Shown piece by piece: positions 37,827 through 46,642 of a stretch of DNA of 64,000 bases (positions are counted from its first letter, which is position 1; every line of letters starts with the position of its first letter). This stretch comes from Williamsia faeni (GTDB lineage: Bacteria > Actinomycetota > Actinomycetes > Mycobacteriales > Mycobacteriaceae): NCBI GenBank assembly GCA_003202005.1, contig QJJF01000009.1, positions 1 through 64,000 of the forward strand. Direction: 5' to 3'. Both the position numbers and the translations under genes were made by a program. The notes under the pieces are model-generated. The model was not told the origin of the DNA. It was given only the letters and a program-made list of their open reading frames with translations, and made no database searches.

Positions 37827-37936
37827 CCGACAGCCCTGTCACACCAGGCGTTATCGGTGAGCAAGGCTGCAGGTTGGGGCGACCAGCAGGATTGCCGCGA
37901 AGACTGCGGCGACGAGAAACTGCGGCGAAATATGTG

Positions 37937-38009
37937 TGCCCCCGGCAGGATTCGAACCTGCGGCCTTCCGCTCCGGAGGCGGACGCTCTATCCCCTGAGC
38001 TACGGGGGC
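37937..38009 (-). tRNA. tRNA-Arg (anticodon CCG)
   Basis: A 73-nt cloverleaf on the minus strand. Acceptor stem is GCCCCCG/CGGGGGC, D stem GCTC/GAGC, anticodon stem TCCGC/GCGGA with loop CTCCGGA (anticodon CCG, reading CGG), and T arm GCAGG-TTCGAAT-CCTGC. The discriminator is A73 and CCA is not encoded. Confidence 0.96.
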
Positions 38010-38075
38010 TCTACGGGCGAGGATCAGCGTAGCGCATCAGCCTCGGCCAGCCCAAAACGCCTGGGTTGGCGCGTT

Positions 38076-40691
38076 TCAGACCGCCACCAGTTGCGCACCG
38101 CCGACACCGGAATAGCGCGCCGGAGTACACGTCAGGACAATCACCTGGGTCTGTCGGCCGGCGTGCGCGAGCACAGCGGACATGCCGGCCAAACGTCCCG
38201 GGTCGGTATATCCGAGCGCGTCATCGATGATCACCGGCACTCCGTCGACGGGGTCGACGAGCATCGCGCAGGCAAGACGACTGATGATGCCGAGCTGTTC
38301 CTTCGCTCCCCCGGACAACGCGTCATGGTCGACGGTCACCCCGTCGAGTGTGCGCGTGGTGATCCGCAGCTCCTCGTCCACACCGATCTGCAGGCTGGAG
38401 CCGAACACCACCTTGCCGAGTCGCAGAATCTGCTCGGAGAACGGCGACACATACCGGCGCCGCGTGTTGTCGCGATGGCGCTCCAAAGTCCGCATCAGCA
38501 GGGCGACGGCATTCGCCCGCGTCTGGACGCGGCTGTATTCGGCTCGGGCACCATCCAATTCGCTTGCCGCCCGGTTGAACTGATCGAGCTTGCCGTCATC
38601 ACGCCGGATGTCGATGCGGGTCCGGAGTTCGTTGATCTCCTCGGTGAGTGCGTTGAGCTTGGGTTGCCCCTGCTCGACCACCGCCGCCTTGTTCGAGTAC
38701 TGCATCTCGAGACTCTCGAGATCGGCGTCGGCGATCTGGGTGTCGATCCGGGCCAGCGTCTGCTCGGCGGCGGCCAGTCGATCGACCAGCTCGCCGCGGC
38801 GGCGGTCGAGGTCTGCGTCATCTGCGGTTTCGTTCAGCTGGGCGCGCTGCGTCAGCAGTTCGTCACGCTGACGCCGGAGTTCTGCCGCGTTATCGCCGAG
38901 CCGCTGCAGCTCAACTTCGAAACCACGGCGACGGCTTCGTAGTTCGGCGGCCTCTTCGGCCAGGCGAGAGACGGCTGCGGCCGCCAGATTCGACGCCTGC
39001 TCGGCTTGCGCCACATCGAGGACGTCCTCGGATTCGGATCGGGTGTGCGATACGCCCACGCGCCCATCGAGTTCGGCGTATTCGGCGCGCAGCACCTCTT
39101 CGTCGTGGTCGCCGAGAATCCCGGCGAGCTGAGCCCGCAGAGCCTCGACGGCACTCTCTGCCCGCTCACGTCGACGGACAAGCGCCCGAAGCTCCGCCAC
39201 GTCACCGACACCGCGCCCGGCCAAGAAGTCGGCCAGCGCCCGCTGCGCCTGCGTCACGCGATGCGCCAGTGTCGCGGACTCGGCGCCGGGCGAGACCACG
39301 ACCCGCACCACCCCGGCGACATCGACGACGGTCTCGCCCGTCACCGCGAACTCGGTGCCGTCTGCGCCCGGCGCGTTGTCGCCCACCGCCCCCGCGACAG
39401 TGACATCGTGTCCGCCGAGCCTGGTCACCGTCATCGTCGCGGCGGCGGCCTCGGAGTGCGCGCGAGCGACGGTCACGTCGTCCGAGAGCGCTTCGGCGAC
39501 GCGGATCTCGTTGCTGCCGTACGGCGCCGCGGCCACATCACGCCGACAGCGCACCAACTCGGTGTGCACCTGATCCACTCGATCGAGGATGCCCGCGAGC
39601 TCACGGTGGCGTGACCGCGCGCCATCGAGCCGGGCTCTCATCCGCGCCGTCGCCACCTGCTCGGTTGCGTCCACATCGCGACGGCGGGCGTCGTCGAGGC
39701 TCACCTGAGCGGCATCGGCTTCACGTACACAGTCATCAAGGTTCTCGCGCAGATCGGCCACGGCCCGGTCGACGTCGTCGATACCGCTGTTGCGGTCGGC
39801 GATCTGCCGGTCGATGTCGGCGCGCGCCGACAGATCGCGGTCGAGCAAGGCGCGTTCCTGGTCGACCAGCCGGACAGCCAGCTGCGCATCATGCCGGTGG
39901 ACGTGCAGACTCGTGGCCTGTTCGCGTTCGTAGCTCAGCTCCGCCAACTCGACCTTCGCCAATTCCACAGAGTTGGCCACCTCACGACGAGAGACGGTCA
40001 GCGAATCGAGGCGAGCAGAATCTTTGGCGATCTCGGCCATGACCGCGGTCATCTCCGCATGGCGTACCTCCGCCGCCTCCAAGTTGGCTGCCGCTGCAGC
40101 CAATTCGCGAGACGGCCGCCCCTGCGACGCGGTGAAGTACCGCTCGTACTCGGTGCGCACCGTGGAGACCAGTGCCGAATTGCCGTCGGTGTCGTCGGCA
40201 TCGGAGTGGACCGAACCCGCGTCCAGCGCCCGGGACAATGCCGAGCTGCCGCTGAGGTCACCGACACTCGGATCGGCCGACTGCATCAACCGCAAGGCCT
40301 TGAACAGGCCCATGTCTACTGCACCGTCAAGGATTTCCGACACCTTGTCGTGTGCGGTCCGTCCACTGAGCTGCTCCGGCGCCGGTTCATGGATCACCAG
40401 TTCGGTCCGGGCTCCGCGATTGTACTGTTTGGTGTACGTGAATCGATAAGGGCCACAACTGATATCGGCCTCCACGAGGCTACCCGCATCGACACCGGCC
40501 GGGGCAACCGCGCGCACCCGGGTGCTCTTGCTGTCCGATCGGACCTCCAGCAGCAGGTCGAGCGCCTCGATCATCGACGATTTGCCGGCCTCGTTCGCAC
40601 CCTCGACAACCGTCACGCCAACGGTGGCGAACTCGATCTCGCGCTCGACGATCCCCCGAAAATTGCCGAGTCGCAGCCGATGCAGCTTCAC
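38076..40691 (-). CDS. SbcC/Rad50-like AAA ATPase
   Basis: An 871-residue SMC-like ATPase. The N-terminal half of the nucleotide site has Walker A EGANEAGKSS near residue 32. A long coiled coil occupies about 190-720, broken near the middle by a globular stretch (about 410-480). The C-terminal half has the signature LSGGAKEQLGII and a Walker B in GVPVIIDDALGYTD. It has no CxxC zinc hook, so it is closer to YhaN-type proteins than to Rad50. The GTG at 40691 overlaps the nuclease stop (GTGA). Together they likely process DNA ends. The pair matches Rv1277-Rv1278. Confidence 0.88.
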   Translation of the reverse strand: MKLHRLRLGNFRGIVEREIEFATVGVTVVEGANEAGKSSMIEALDLLLEVRSDSKSTRVRAVAPAGVDAGSLVEADISCGPYRFTYTKQYNRGARTELVIHEPAPEQLSGRTAHDKVSEILDGAVDMGLFKALRLMQSADPSVGDLSGSSALSRALDAGSVHSDADDTDGNSALVSTVRTEYERYFTASQGRPSRELAAAAANLEAAEVRHAEMTAVMAEIAKDSARLDSLTVSRREVANSVELAKVELAELSYEREQATSLHVHRHDAQLAVRLVDQERALLDRDLSARADIDRQIADRNSGIDDVDRAVADLRENLDDCVREADAAQVSLDDARRRDVDATEQVATARMRARLDGARSRHRELAGILDRVDQVHTELVRCRRDVAAAPYGSNEIRVAEALSDDVTVARAHSEAAAATMTVTRLGGHDVTVAGAVGDNAPGADGTEFAVTGETVVDVAGVVRVVVSPGAESATLAHRVTQAQRALADFLAGRGVGDVAELRALVRRRERAESAVEALRAQLAGILGDHDEEVLRAEYAELDGRVGVSHTRSESEDVLDVAQAEQASNLAAAAVSRLAEEAAELRSRRRGFEVELQRLGDNAAELRRQRDELLTQRAQLNETADDADLDRRRGELVDRLAAAEQTLARIDTQIADADLESLEMQYSNKAAVVEQGQPKLNALTEEINELRTRIDIRRDDGKLDQFNRAASELDGARAEYSRVQTRANAVALLMRTLERHRDNTRRRYVSPFSEQILRLGKVVFGSSLQIGVDEELRITTRTLDGVTVDHDALSGGAKEQLGIISRLACAMLVDPVDGVPVIIDDALGYTDPGRLAGMSAVLAHAGRQTQVIVLTCTPARYSGVGGAQLVAV

Positions 40692-41899
40692 CGGCTCTCC
40701 CCTGCCAGCCGGAACAGGAGCGCCAGGGCCTCCTGCGCCGGACCGGCGTCCGGATCCGTGCCACGTGCCGCCGCCGCCAGTTCTTCGACGGCATCGCCGA
40801 TGAAGCCACTGCATGCCAGCTGATCGAAATCGTCTGCACCGGGACGGATCACCAGATTGTGGCGCAGTGCCCAGAAATTCAATGCCGCGAAGCGGTCGGC
40901 GAATTGCTCGAGCGTCGCGTCGAGGCCGGCGCGCTCGGTGATCGTGACGGCACCGCGCAGCGCGAGCTGAACCACTGTCCGCGACTTGTTCTCGACCTCA
41001 TCCAGCAGGCGTTTTAGATCGGCGATGTCGTCGGCACCGTTCACATCGTGCTCGATGGTACGAAATGACCACTGCCCCACCGTATGTGGTGTCACGGTCA
41101 CCGATTGGGGGCCGGCTTCGGGGTGCTCGCCCGGCAGACCTGCCCCGCGGGTCAGTGTGACCACCAGCGCCTGCCCGGAGCCGGATTCCTTGTGGTCGTA
41201 GTTGGTGACCTCTTGGGCACCGGAGTACCAGATCCGTCCACTGCGCCCGACATCGGTGGCCGAGTGCCGATCCCCCAGTGCCACATAGTCGATCAGGCCG
41301 TCGTCGATCGCGCGCTCGATCTCGCCGACGCCGATCAGGGTCGGATCATCCGAATCGGGTGCGAGGTAGTCGACGCGTCCGTGCCCGGCGAGGATCCGGA
41401 TGTCTTCGCTCGGAGCCAGCCCGTCGACCTGCCTGGCCAGCAGATCGGACAGGGGAACCTTGCTGGTCCACGGTGCCGCGATGATCCGGACCCCGGGCCG
41501 TACCTGCACCGGACCCGGAGTGCCGAGAACGTGCACGTTCGCCGGCCGATGTTCGGTGAAGACCCTCGCGTTGTAAATGCTCGACGCATCCATCGGATCA
41601 TGGTTGCCCGGCAGGAGATACACCGGCACGGGCACCTGCGACAGTTCGTCGAGGCTCTGCCGGATCACGCGCGACGAGACCTGCTTGTCCTCGAACACGT
41701 CGCCGCAGACCAGGACGAACTCCGCGTTGTGCTCGGCGGCCAACCGTCCGATACGACCGATCCCCTCTTGCCGTGCAGCGGTGTAACGCGCCTGCGCATC
41801 CCCTTTGAGGAAGTGCCGAGTCATACCCAACTGCCAGTCGGCGGTGTGGATGAATGTCACCTGGGTCGCGGGTTCGAACAGTGGGAGTGCGGCACTCAC
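40688..41899 (-). CDS. SbcD/Mre11-like metallophosphoesterase
   Basis: A 403-residue calcineurin-like nuclease. Metal-binding motifs are in order: IHTADWQLG (D19, H17 region), VLVCGDVFED, LLPGNHDP and the later GDRH. It is the DNA exonuclease partner of the coupled ATPase. The last 80 residues probably form the capping and partner-binding region. The start MSAALPLFEP is the first in frame. Confidence 0.88.
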   Translation of the reverse strand: MSAALPLFEPATQVTFIHTADWQLGMTRHFLKGDAQARYTAARQEGIGRIGRLAAEHNAEFVLVCGDVFEDKQVSSRVIRQSLDELSQVPVPVYLLPGNHDPMDASSIYNARVFTEHRPANVHVLGTPGPVQVRPGVRIIAAPWTSKVPLSDLLARQVDGLAPSEDIRILAGHGRVDYLAPDSDDPTLIGVGEIERAIDDGLIDYVALGDRHSATDVGRSGRIWYSGAQEVTNYDHKESGSGQALVVTLTRGAGLPGEHPEAGPQSVTVTPHTVGQWSFRTIEHDVNGADDIADLKRLLDEVENKSRTVVQLALRGAVTITERAGLDATLEQFADRFAALNFWALRHNLVIRPGADDFDQLACSGFIGDAVEELAAAARGTDPDAGPAQEALALLFRLAGESR

Positions 41900-42025
41900 A
41901 GGTGACTCCTCTCGTGTTTCGTCGGCAACTGCGCCGATCCTATGAGGGCACTACGACAGATCGTCGGACCTGCATCGGTGGGTCACCAACCAATGCCCGA
42001 GGTAACCGGCGAGGATACTGGCCGT

Positions 42026-43624
42026 ATGTCTTTCTCACCGCGCGAACGCGCCCTCGCAGCGGGGGTCAGCGGAGTCCTGTGCGCTGCCCTCGGTGTCGGC
42101 ATCGGTTACCTGTGTGCGCTCGCCGTCGACCGCGGCTCGGCCCCACTCCATGCCGTTGGTTCCACCGTCATCGACAACGCACCGGCGGAGATGCGGGAGT
42201 GGGCCATCGAGACTTTCGGGACCAACGACAAGCCGGTACTCCTCACCTCGATCGCGATCATCATGGCCGTCCTCGCAGCGATGGCCGGGATCGCAGAGTT
42301 CAAACGGCCACCGGCCGGGCTGGTGATCTTCGGCATTGTCGGCGTCGTCGGTGTTTTCGCCGCGCTGGACCGGCCGACCGCGGTGTGGACGTGGGCGCTG
42401 CCCACGCTGATCGGTGTCGGGGTCGCGATGGGCGCACTCCATGTCCTCATCGGCCGCCTTCGACCCGGTGTCAGCGGCACGGCCACAGCCCCGGATCCGC
42501 AGTTGGATCAATCAACTGACACCCACACGCCGGCCGTGCCGTCCGAAGGTGAGTACGGCGATGTCGAACGCCGCCGTTTCCTCGTCGGCGCATCGGTGGT
42601 GGGTGGGGCGGTCGCGGCGACCGGCCTCGGCGGGTGGGCGCTGTGGCGCACCACCGGATCGGTGGGCGCCGATCGAGCGGCATTCGATGTCCCGGCCGCG
42701 ACCAATACTGTGCCCACCGCCGCGCCGGAATTGAAGGACGTGACCACGTTCATCACTCCCAACAGTGACTTCTACCGGATCGACACCGCGCTCACCGTGC
42801 CCCAGATCAAGAGCGATTCCTGGTCGCTGCGGATCCACGGCATGGTCGACCGCGAGATCCGCCTCGATCTCGACCAATTGCGCCGAGAACACACCCCGTT
42901 CGATGCGGTGGTGACACTGACATGTGTGTCGAACAGCGTCGGCGGGGATCTGATCGGCAACGCCACCTGGACCGGCTACCGGATCAGTGATCTCCTCGCG
43001 CTCGCCGGACCGGCCGAAGATGCCGACATGGTGTTGTCCACGAGCGCGGACGGCTGGACGGCCGGCACACCGTTGACGGCGCTGACCGACAACCGCGACG
43101 CGATGCTCGCCGTCGGGATGAATGACGAACCGCTTCCGGTGGAACACGGTTACCCGGTGCGGATGGTCGTCCCGGGTTTGTACGGCTATGTCTCGGCGAC
43201 CAAGTGGGTGGTGTCGCTGGAGGTGACGCGATTCGATCGCGCCAAGGCCTACTGGACGTCGCTCGGATGGGCTGAAAAGGGCCCGATCAAGACCAGTTCA
43301 CGCATCGACGTTCCCCGGCCGAACTCGACCGTCCCGACCGGACCGGTGACCGTGGGTGGTGTCGCCTGGGCCCAGCATCGCGGGATCGCCGGTCTCCAGG
43401 TCCGGGTCGACGACGGACCATGGAACGACGCCGAGCTCTTGCCACCGGACCTGCTCGATGCCTGGCGTTTGTGGAAATGGGACTGGAATGCCGAACCCGG
43501 CAAACATCAGCTGACCGTGCGGGCGGTCGACGGCGACGGTCAACCGCAGATCGAGACCGAAGAACCCCCGGTTCCGGACGGCGCCACCGGATTGCACACC
43601 ATCGCCGTGTCGGTGCGGAGCTGA
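42026..43624 (+). CDS. membrane-anchored molybdopterin oxidoreductase (sulfite oxidase family)
   Basis: A 532-residue protein. The N-terminal part (about 1-150) has four or five membrane helices. A twin-basic ERRRFLVGAS motif and another helix follow, then a sulfite-oxidase-type Moco domain in which VTLTCVSNSVGG carries the cysteine that ligates molybdenum. A C-terminal immunoglobulin-like dimerisation domain completes the protein. The internal twin-arginine-like stretch suggests the catalytic domain is folded and moved outside by Tat. Substrate unknown. Start uncertain: in-frame ATGs also lie at 41942 and 41993. Confidence 0.82.
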   Translation: MSFSPRERALAAGVSGVLCAALGVGIGYLCALAVDRGSAPLHAVGSTVIDNAPAEMREWAIETFGTNDKPVLLTSIAIIMAVLAAMAGIAEFKRPPAGLVIFGIVGVVGVFAALDRPTAVWTWALPTLIGVGVAMGALHVLIGRLRPGVSGTATAPDPQLDQSTDTHTPAVPSEGEYGDVERRRFLVGASVVGGAVAATGLGGWALWRTTGSVGADRAAFDVPAATNTVPTAAPELKDVTTFITPNSDFYRIDTALTVPQIKSDSWSLRIHGMVDREIRLDLDQLRREHTPFDAVVTLTCVSNSVGGDLIGNATWTGYRISDLLALAGPAEDADMVLSTSADGWTAGTPLTALTDNRDAMLAVGMNDEPLPVEHGYPVRMVVPGLYGYVSATKWVVSLEVTRFDRAKAYWTSLGWAEKGPIKTSSRIDVPRPNSTVPTGPVTVGGVAWAQHRGIAGLQVRVDDGPWNDAELLPPDLLDAWRLWKWDWNAEPGKHQLTVRAVDGDGQPQIETEEPPVPDGATGLHTIAVSVRS

Positions 43625-43642
43625 CCGGGATCGGGTGGGGAA

Positions 43643-44287
43643 CTATTTCGGTGATGCCGAATCGGCGATCCAGCCGGCCACCACCGTGAGCGAGTTGCGG
43701 GCGGCGGCGTCATCGCGATCGACCAGCCACCACTGAACGGTTCCGAACAACATCTGCAACGCTGCCCGCACCAGGGTCCGTTCTTCGATGTCCCACCGCA
43801 TCTGACAGCGCTCACCGATCTCCGACAGATAAGCGCGGCCGTACTTCTCGGCGGTCTGGTGCTGCACCATCGCCTGGCCCGCCGATGCCGATTCGATCGG
43901 CTGGCGCAACGAGAACAGCATCGACTCGATCATCAGCAGCCACCGATCCGGGTACTCGGCGGCGCGGCGCCACACCGCGGTGAGTGCTTCGTCCACCCAG
44001 GTACGCAACGCATCTCGACCGGTGGCGAGTGTGCCCGTCGGGATCGAGCCGATCAGCGCCTCGAGTTGTTCGGCGATCACCTTCTCGATCATCGCCGCAA
44101 CAAGTTGCTCTTTGTCGTCGAAGCAGTAATGCACAACGCCCAGTGAGACTTTCGCCTCTTCGGCAACGCCGCGCACGGTCACCGCGCTCATCCCGCCGCG
44201 ATCGGCCAGGGTCAGCGCGCACTCCACCAGCTGCGCACGCCGATCCTCGACGGAGAGCCGGCGCGTACCCGGAACGTCACTGCGCAT
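43643..44287 (-). CDS. TetR-family regulator
   Basis: A 214-residue repressor. The N-terminal helix-turn-helix is in VTVRGVAEEAKVSLGVVHYCFDD form (about residues 36-58), followed by an all-helical ligand domain. It lies downstream on the same strand as the DHA2 efflux gene (33-bp gap) and converges on the molybdopterin oxidoreductase. Either neighbour could be its target; no operator is visible. Confidence 0.85.
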   Translation of the reverse strand: MRSDVPGTRRLSVEDRRAQLVECALTLADRGGMSAVTVRGVAEEAKVSLGVVHYCFDDKEQLVAAMIEKVIAEQLEALIGSIPTGTLATGRDALRTWVDEALTAVWRRAAEYPDRWLLMIESMLFSLRQPIESASAGQAMVQHQTAEKYGRAYLSEIGERCQMRWDIEERTLVRAALQMLFGTVQWWLVDRDDAAARNSLTVVAGWIADSASPK

Positions 44288-44320
44288 GCCGCCCAGTACA
44301 TCCCGATCCGCGCGGTGCCG

Positions 44321-45871
44321 TCAAACAACTCCGCGTTCGCGCGAGCCGACCTCTGTGGCTTCCACCGGTACTGCCGGGACCGAAACCGGCGCGAGGGGCG
44401 CCCCCATATGCCGCGGTCGAGCAAAGAACAGCGCGGCAACCACACCCACCAACAATGCTGCGGCCGGCAGCAGCAGGGTCTGCCCCATCGCGGTGGCGAA
44501 ATCGTCCAGGACCTGTTCCGGCAGTGCTCCGCCCATCTGATCCATCGAGATCCCGTCGAACTGCGGTATTTCTGCGGCCAGGCGGGTCTGTATCAAGGCG
44601 CCCACGGCCGCACTTCCGAGCACCGAACCGATGAGGCGCGTGGTGTTGTAGACACCGGAACCCGCTCCGGCACTGCTCATCGGAAGGTTACGGGTGGCGG
44701 TTGCCGCCAAGGGCGCCCAGATGCCGGAGCTCGCGATACCCATCAGTCCCACGGGCAGCAGCAGCTGCCAGATCGGTGTGGTCGGGGTCGCGAGAACTGC
44801 GATCCAGGCGATTGCGATCGCATTGAGAAGGAACGCGGTGGCGATGATGTATCGCGGATGGATCCGGTCGACCTGCCGCCCCACGATCGGGGCGAGCACA
44901 CCGGTGAGGACCGCCATCGGAATCGTCACCAAAGCCGACTGTGTCGGGGTCAGACCGGCGACGAGCTGCAGGAAGTACATCAGCGGGACCATCATGCCGG
45001 CAGTCGCGAATCCCATGGTCGCGATACCCAGACTCGCCAACGAGAAGTTGCGGTCCCGGAAGAGATTCAACGGGACCAGCGGCTGGGATCCGGGGCGCAG
45101 CTCGACCAGCTTGTGCTGCCAGTAGACGAACAGTGCCATCAACAGGAGTCCGATCGCGATCAGGGTCCAGATCCAGCCCGCCCAGTCGTACTTCTCGCCG
45201 TCCTGGATCGCGAACACGAGGCAGGTCAGACCCAGGCCACTCAAACCCACACCGACGAGATCGAAGTTGCGCTTGCTGGTCGGAACGGTGGGCACCAGCT
45301 TCCAGGCCAGTCCCAACCCGATCACACCGACCGGCACATTGACGAAGAAGATCCATTCCCAGCCCAGACCGTCGACCAGAATGCCACCGGCCAGTGGGCC
45401 GACCAGTGTCGCCACTCCGGCGACCGTGCCCCACACACCCATGGCCGCACCGCGTTTGTCGGCCGGGAACATCCGGGTGATCAGGGCCATGGTCTGCGGC
45501 GTGATCAACGCCGCCCCGACACCCTGGAGCCCGCGAGCGATGATCAGCATCTCGATCGACGGCGCGAGACCACACAGCACACTGGCCACGGTGAAGACGA
45601 CCAACCCGAGTTGGTAGATGTTCTTGGGCCCGAATCGATCACCGAGCCGGCCGGCGAGAAGCATCGGTACCGCATAGGTGAGCAGGTAGGCGCTCGACAC
45701 CCAGATGACGCCGTTGACGTCGGTGTCCAGCTCCCGCTGAATGGCCGGCTGGGCCACGGCGACGATGGTCATGTCGACCAGGATCATGAAAAACCCGATA
45801 CACAACGCGCCCAACGCCAACCATGGCCTGGTGGTGATCGGCGCAGCGGGTGCTGCCGTCGGACTACTCAC
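44321..45871 (-). CDS. DHA2-family drug efflux transporter (EmrB/QacA type)
   Basis: A 516-residue major-facilitator exporter with fourteen predicted helices. Motif D1-like DMTIVAVAQPAIQREL is in helix 1, GRLGDRFGPKNIYQLGL is motif A, and GVGAALITPQTMALI is a motif C-like helix. It probably expels hydrophobic drugs with the proton gradient. The GTG at 45871 overlaps the stop of the PadR gene (GTGA), so the regulator and pump are one coupled operon. The position near kgd matches Rv1250. Confidence 0.88.
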   Translation of the reverse strand: MSSPTAAPAAPITTRPWLALGALCIGFFMILVDMTIVAVAQPAIQRELDTDVNGVIWVSSAYLLTYAVPMLLAGRLGDRFGPKNIYQLGLVVFTVASVLCGLAPSIEMLIIARGLQGVGAALITPQTMALITRMFPADKRGAAMGVWGTVAGVATLVGPLAGGILVDGLGWEWIFFVNVPVGVIGLGLAWKLVPTVPTSKRNFDLVGVGLSGLGLTCLVFAIQDGEKYDWAGWIWTLIAIGLLLMALFVYWQHKLVELRPGSQPLVPLNLFRDRNFSLASLGIATMGFATAGMMVPLMYFLQLVAGLTPTQSALVTIPMAVLTGVLAPIVGRQVDRIHPRYIIATAFLLNAIAIAWIAVLATPTTPIWQLLLPVGLMGIASSGIWAPLAATATRNLPMSSAGAGSGVYNTTRLIGSVLGSAAVGALIQTRLAAEIPQFDGISMDQMGGALPEQVLDDFATAMGQTLLLPAAALLVGVVAALFFARPRHMGAPLAPVSVPAVPVEATEVGSRERGVV

Positions 45872-46542
45872 GTGACTACCTCGTTCTCTGATCGGGCGAT
45901 ATGCCCGGTGACTTCTGTGTGACCCTGCTGGGTGTTGACACGTTTGAGCTCCTCGTACTCGTCCAGCCACATCAACTCGCCCGTCGCGAGCCTCGTGCGC
46001 AGCTGCTCCAACCAGGTGACCTGGGCATCGAGTACCGCAAGTCGGCATCCGGCGTCGAGCAGGAACATCTCGGGATGTCCTCGTTCGAGTGCCTCGGACA
46101 TCGCCGTACGAATGTCTGCCCGGTCGGCGCGCATCATCGCCACACGTTCATCGAGCAGCGCCACCACGTCGCCCTTGCCGAGAGTATGGGCTTCTGCCAA
46201 CGCGAGGTAGAGGGCGGGATACTCCATTGCCGGCGTGCGCAACATCGATGTGAGCGCACTGCCCAGCGCGTCGCGTCCGGTGTCGGTGATGGCGTAGACG
46301 GTCCGCTCCGGCCGATTCCCATCGCGATGAACATCGCTGACCCGCAACAACTCTCGGCTACAGAGCCGATCAACGGTGTGGTAGAGCGAGCCAGGGCGCA
46401 GTTTCGCGAACCGGTCCTCCTTGCGAGCGAGCAGCGTCTGGAACATCTCGTACGGGTGCATCGGGCGTTCGCTGAGGAGCCCGAGCACCAACACGCCCAG
46501 CGGCGTCAATGCAGTCGTCGCTCCCTCTCCGCGCGCTGTCAT
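45868..46542 (-). CDS. PadR-family regulator
   Basis: A 224-residue repressor with an N-terminal winged helix (LTPLGVLVLGLLSERPMHPYEMFQ, split as LGVLVLGLL and RPMHPYEM, through LRPGSLYHTVDRL) and a C-terminal helical dimerisation domain (PadR C-terminal type). It is coupled to the efflux pump gene. A palindrome overlaps its predicted promoter. I chose the ATG at 46542; the frame extends further upstream across the operator, which argues against an earlier start. Confidence 0.87.
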   Translation of the reverse strand: MTARGEGATTALTPLGVLVLGLLSERPMHPYEMFQTLLARKEDRFAKLRPGSLYHTVDRLCSRELLRVSDVHRDGNRPERTVYAITDTGRDALGSALTSMLRTPAMEYPALYLALAEAHTLGKGDVVALLDERVAMMRADRADIRTAMSEALERGHPEMFLLDAGCRLAVLDAQVTWLEQLRTRLATGELMWLDEYEELKRVNTQQGHTEVTGHIARSENEVVT

Positions 46543-46565
46543 CCCAGACTCCAGATCATTACTCG

Positions 46566-46595
46566 GCACCGAATACTCGGTGCGGAATATACCGC
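46566..46595. promoter_or_regulatory. probable PadR operator and promoter
   Basis: GCACCGA-ATAC-TCGGTGC (46566-46583) is a perfect palindrome 24 bp before the padR start, and GCGG-AATATA-CCGC (46582-46595) abuts it. On the minus strand the latter contains TATATT, a good -10. A repressor bound here would block its own promoter and possibly that of the divergent transferase. Confidence 0.6.
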
Positions 46596-46642
46596 ATCGA
46601 AGGCGCGGTGCCCAACCCCTGTCAACGGCTACCCTGGTGACG

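Noticed and set aside
44315-45922. 535-codon open frame opposite the DHA2 transporter
   Set aside because: His/Gln/Arg-rich shadow of a membrane protein gene; no family resemblance.
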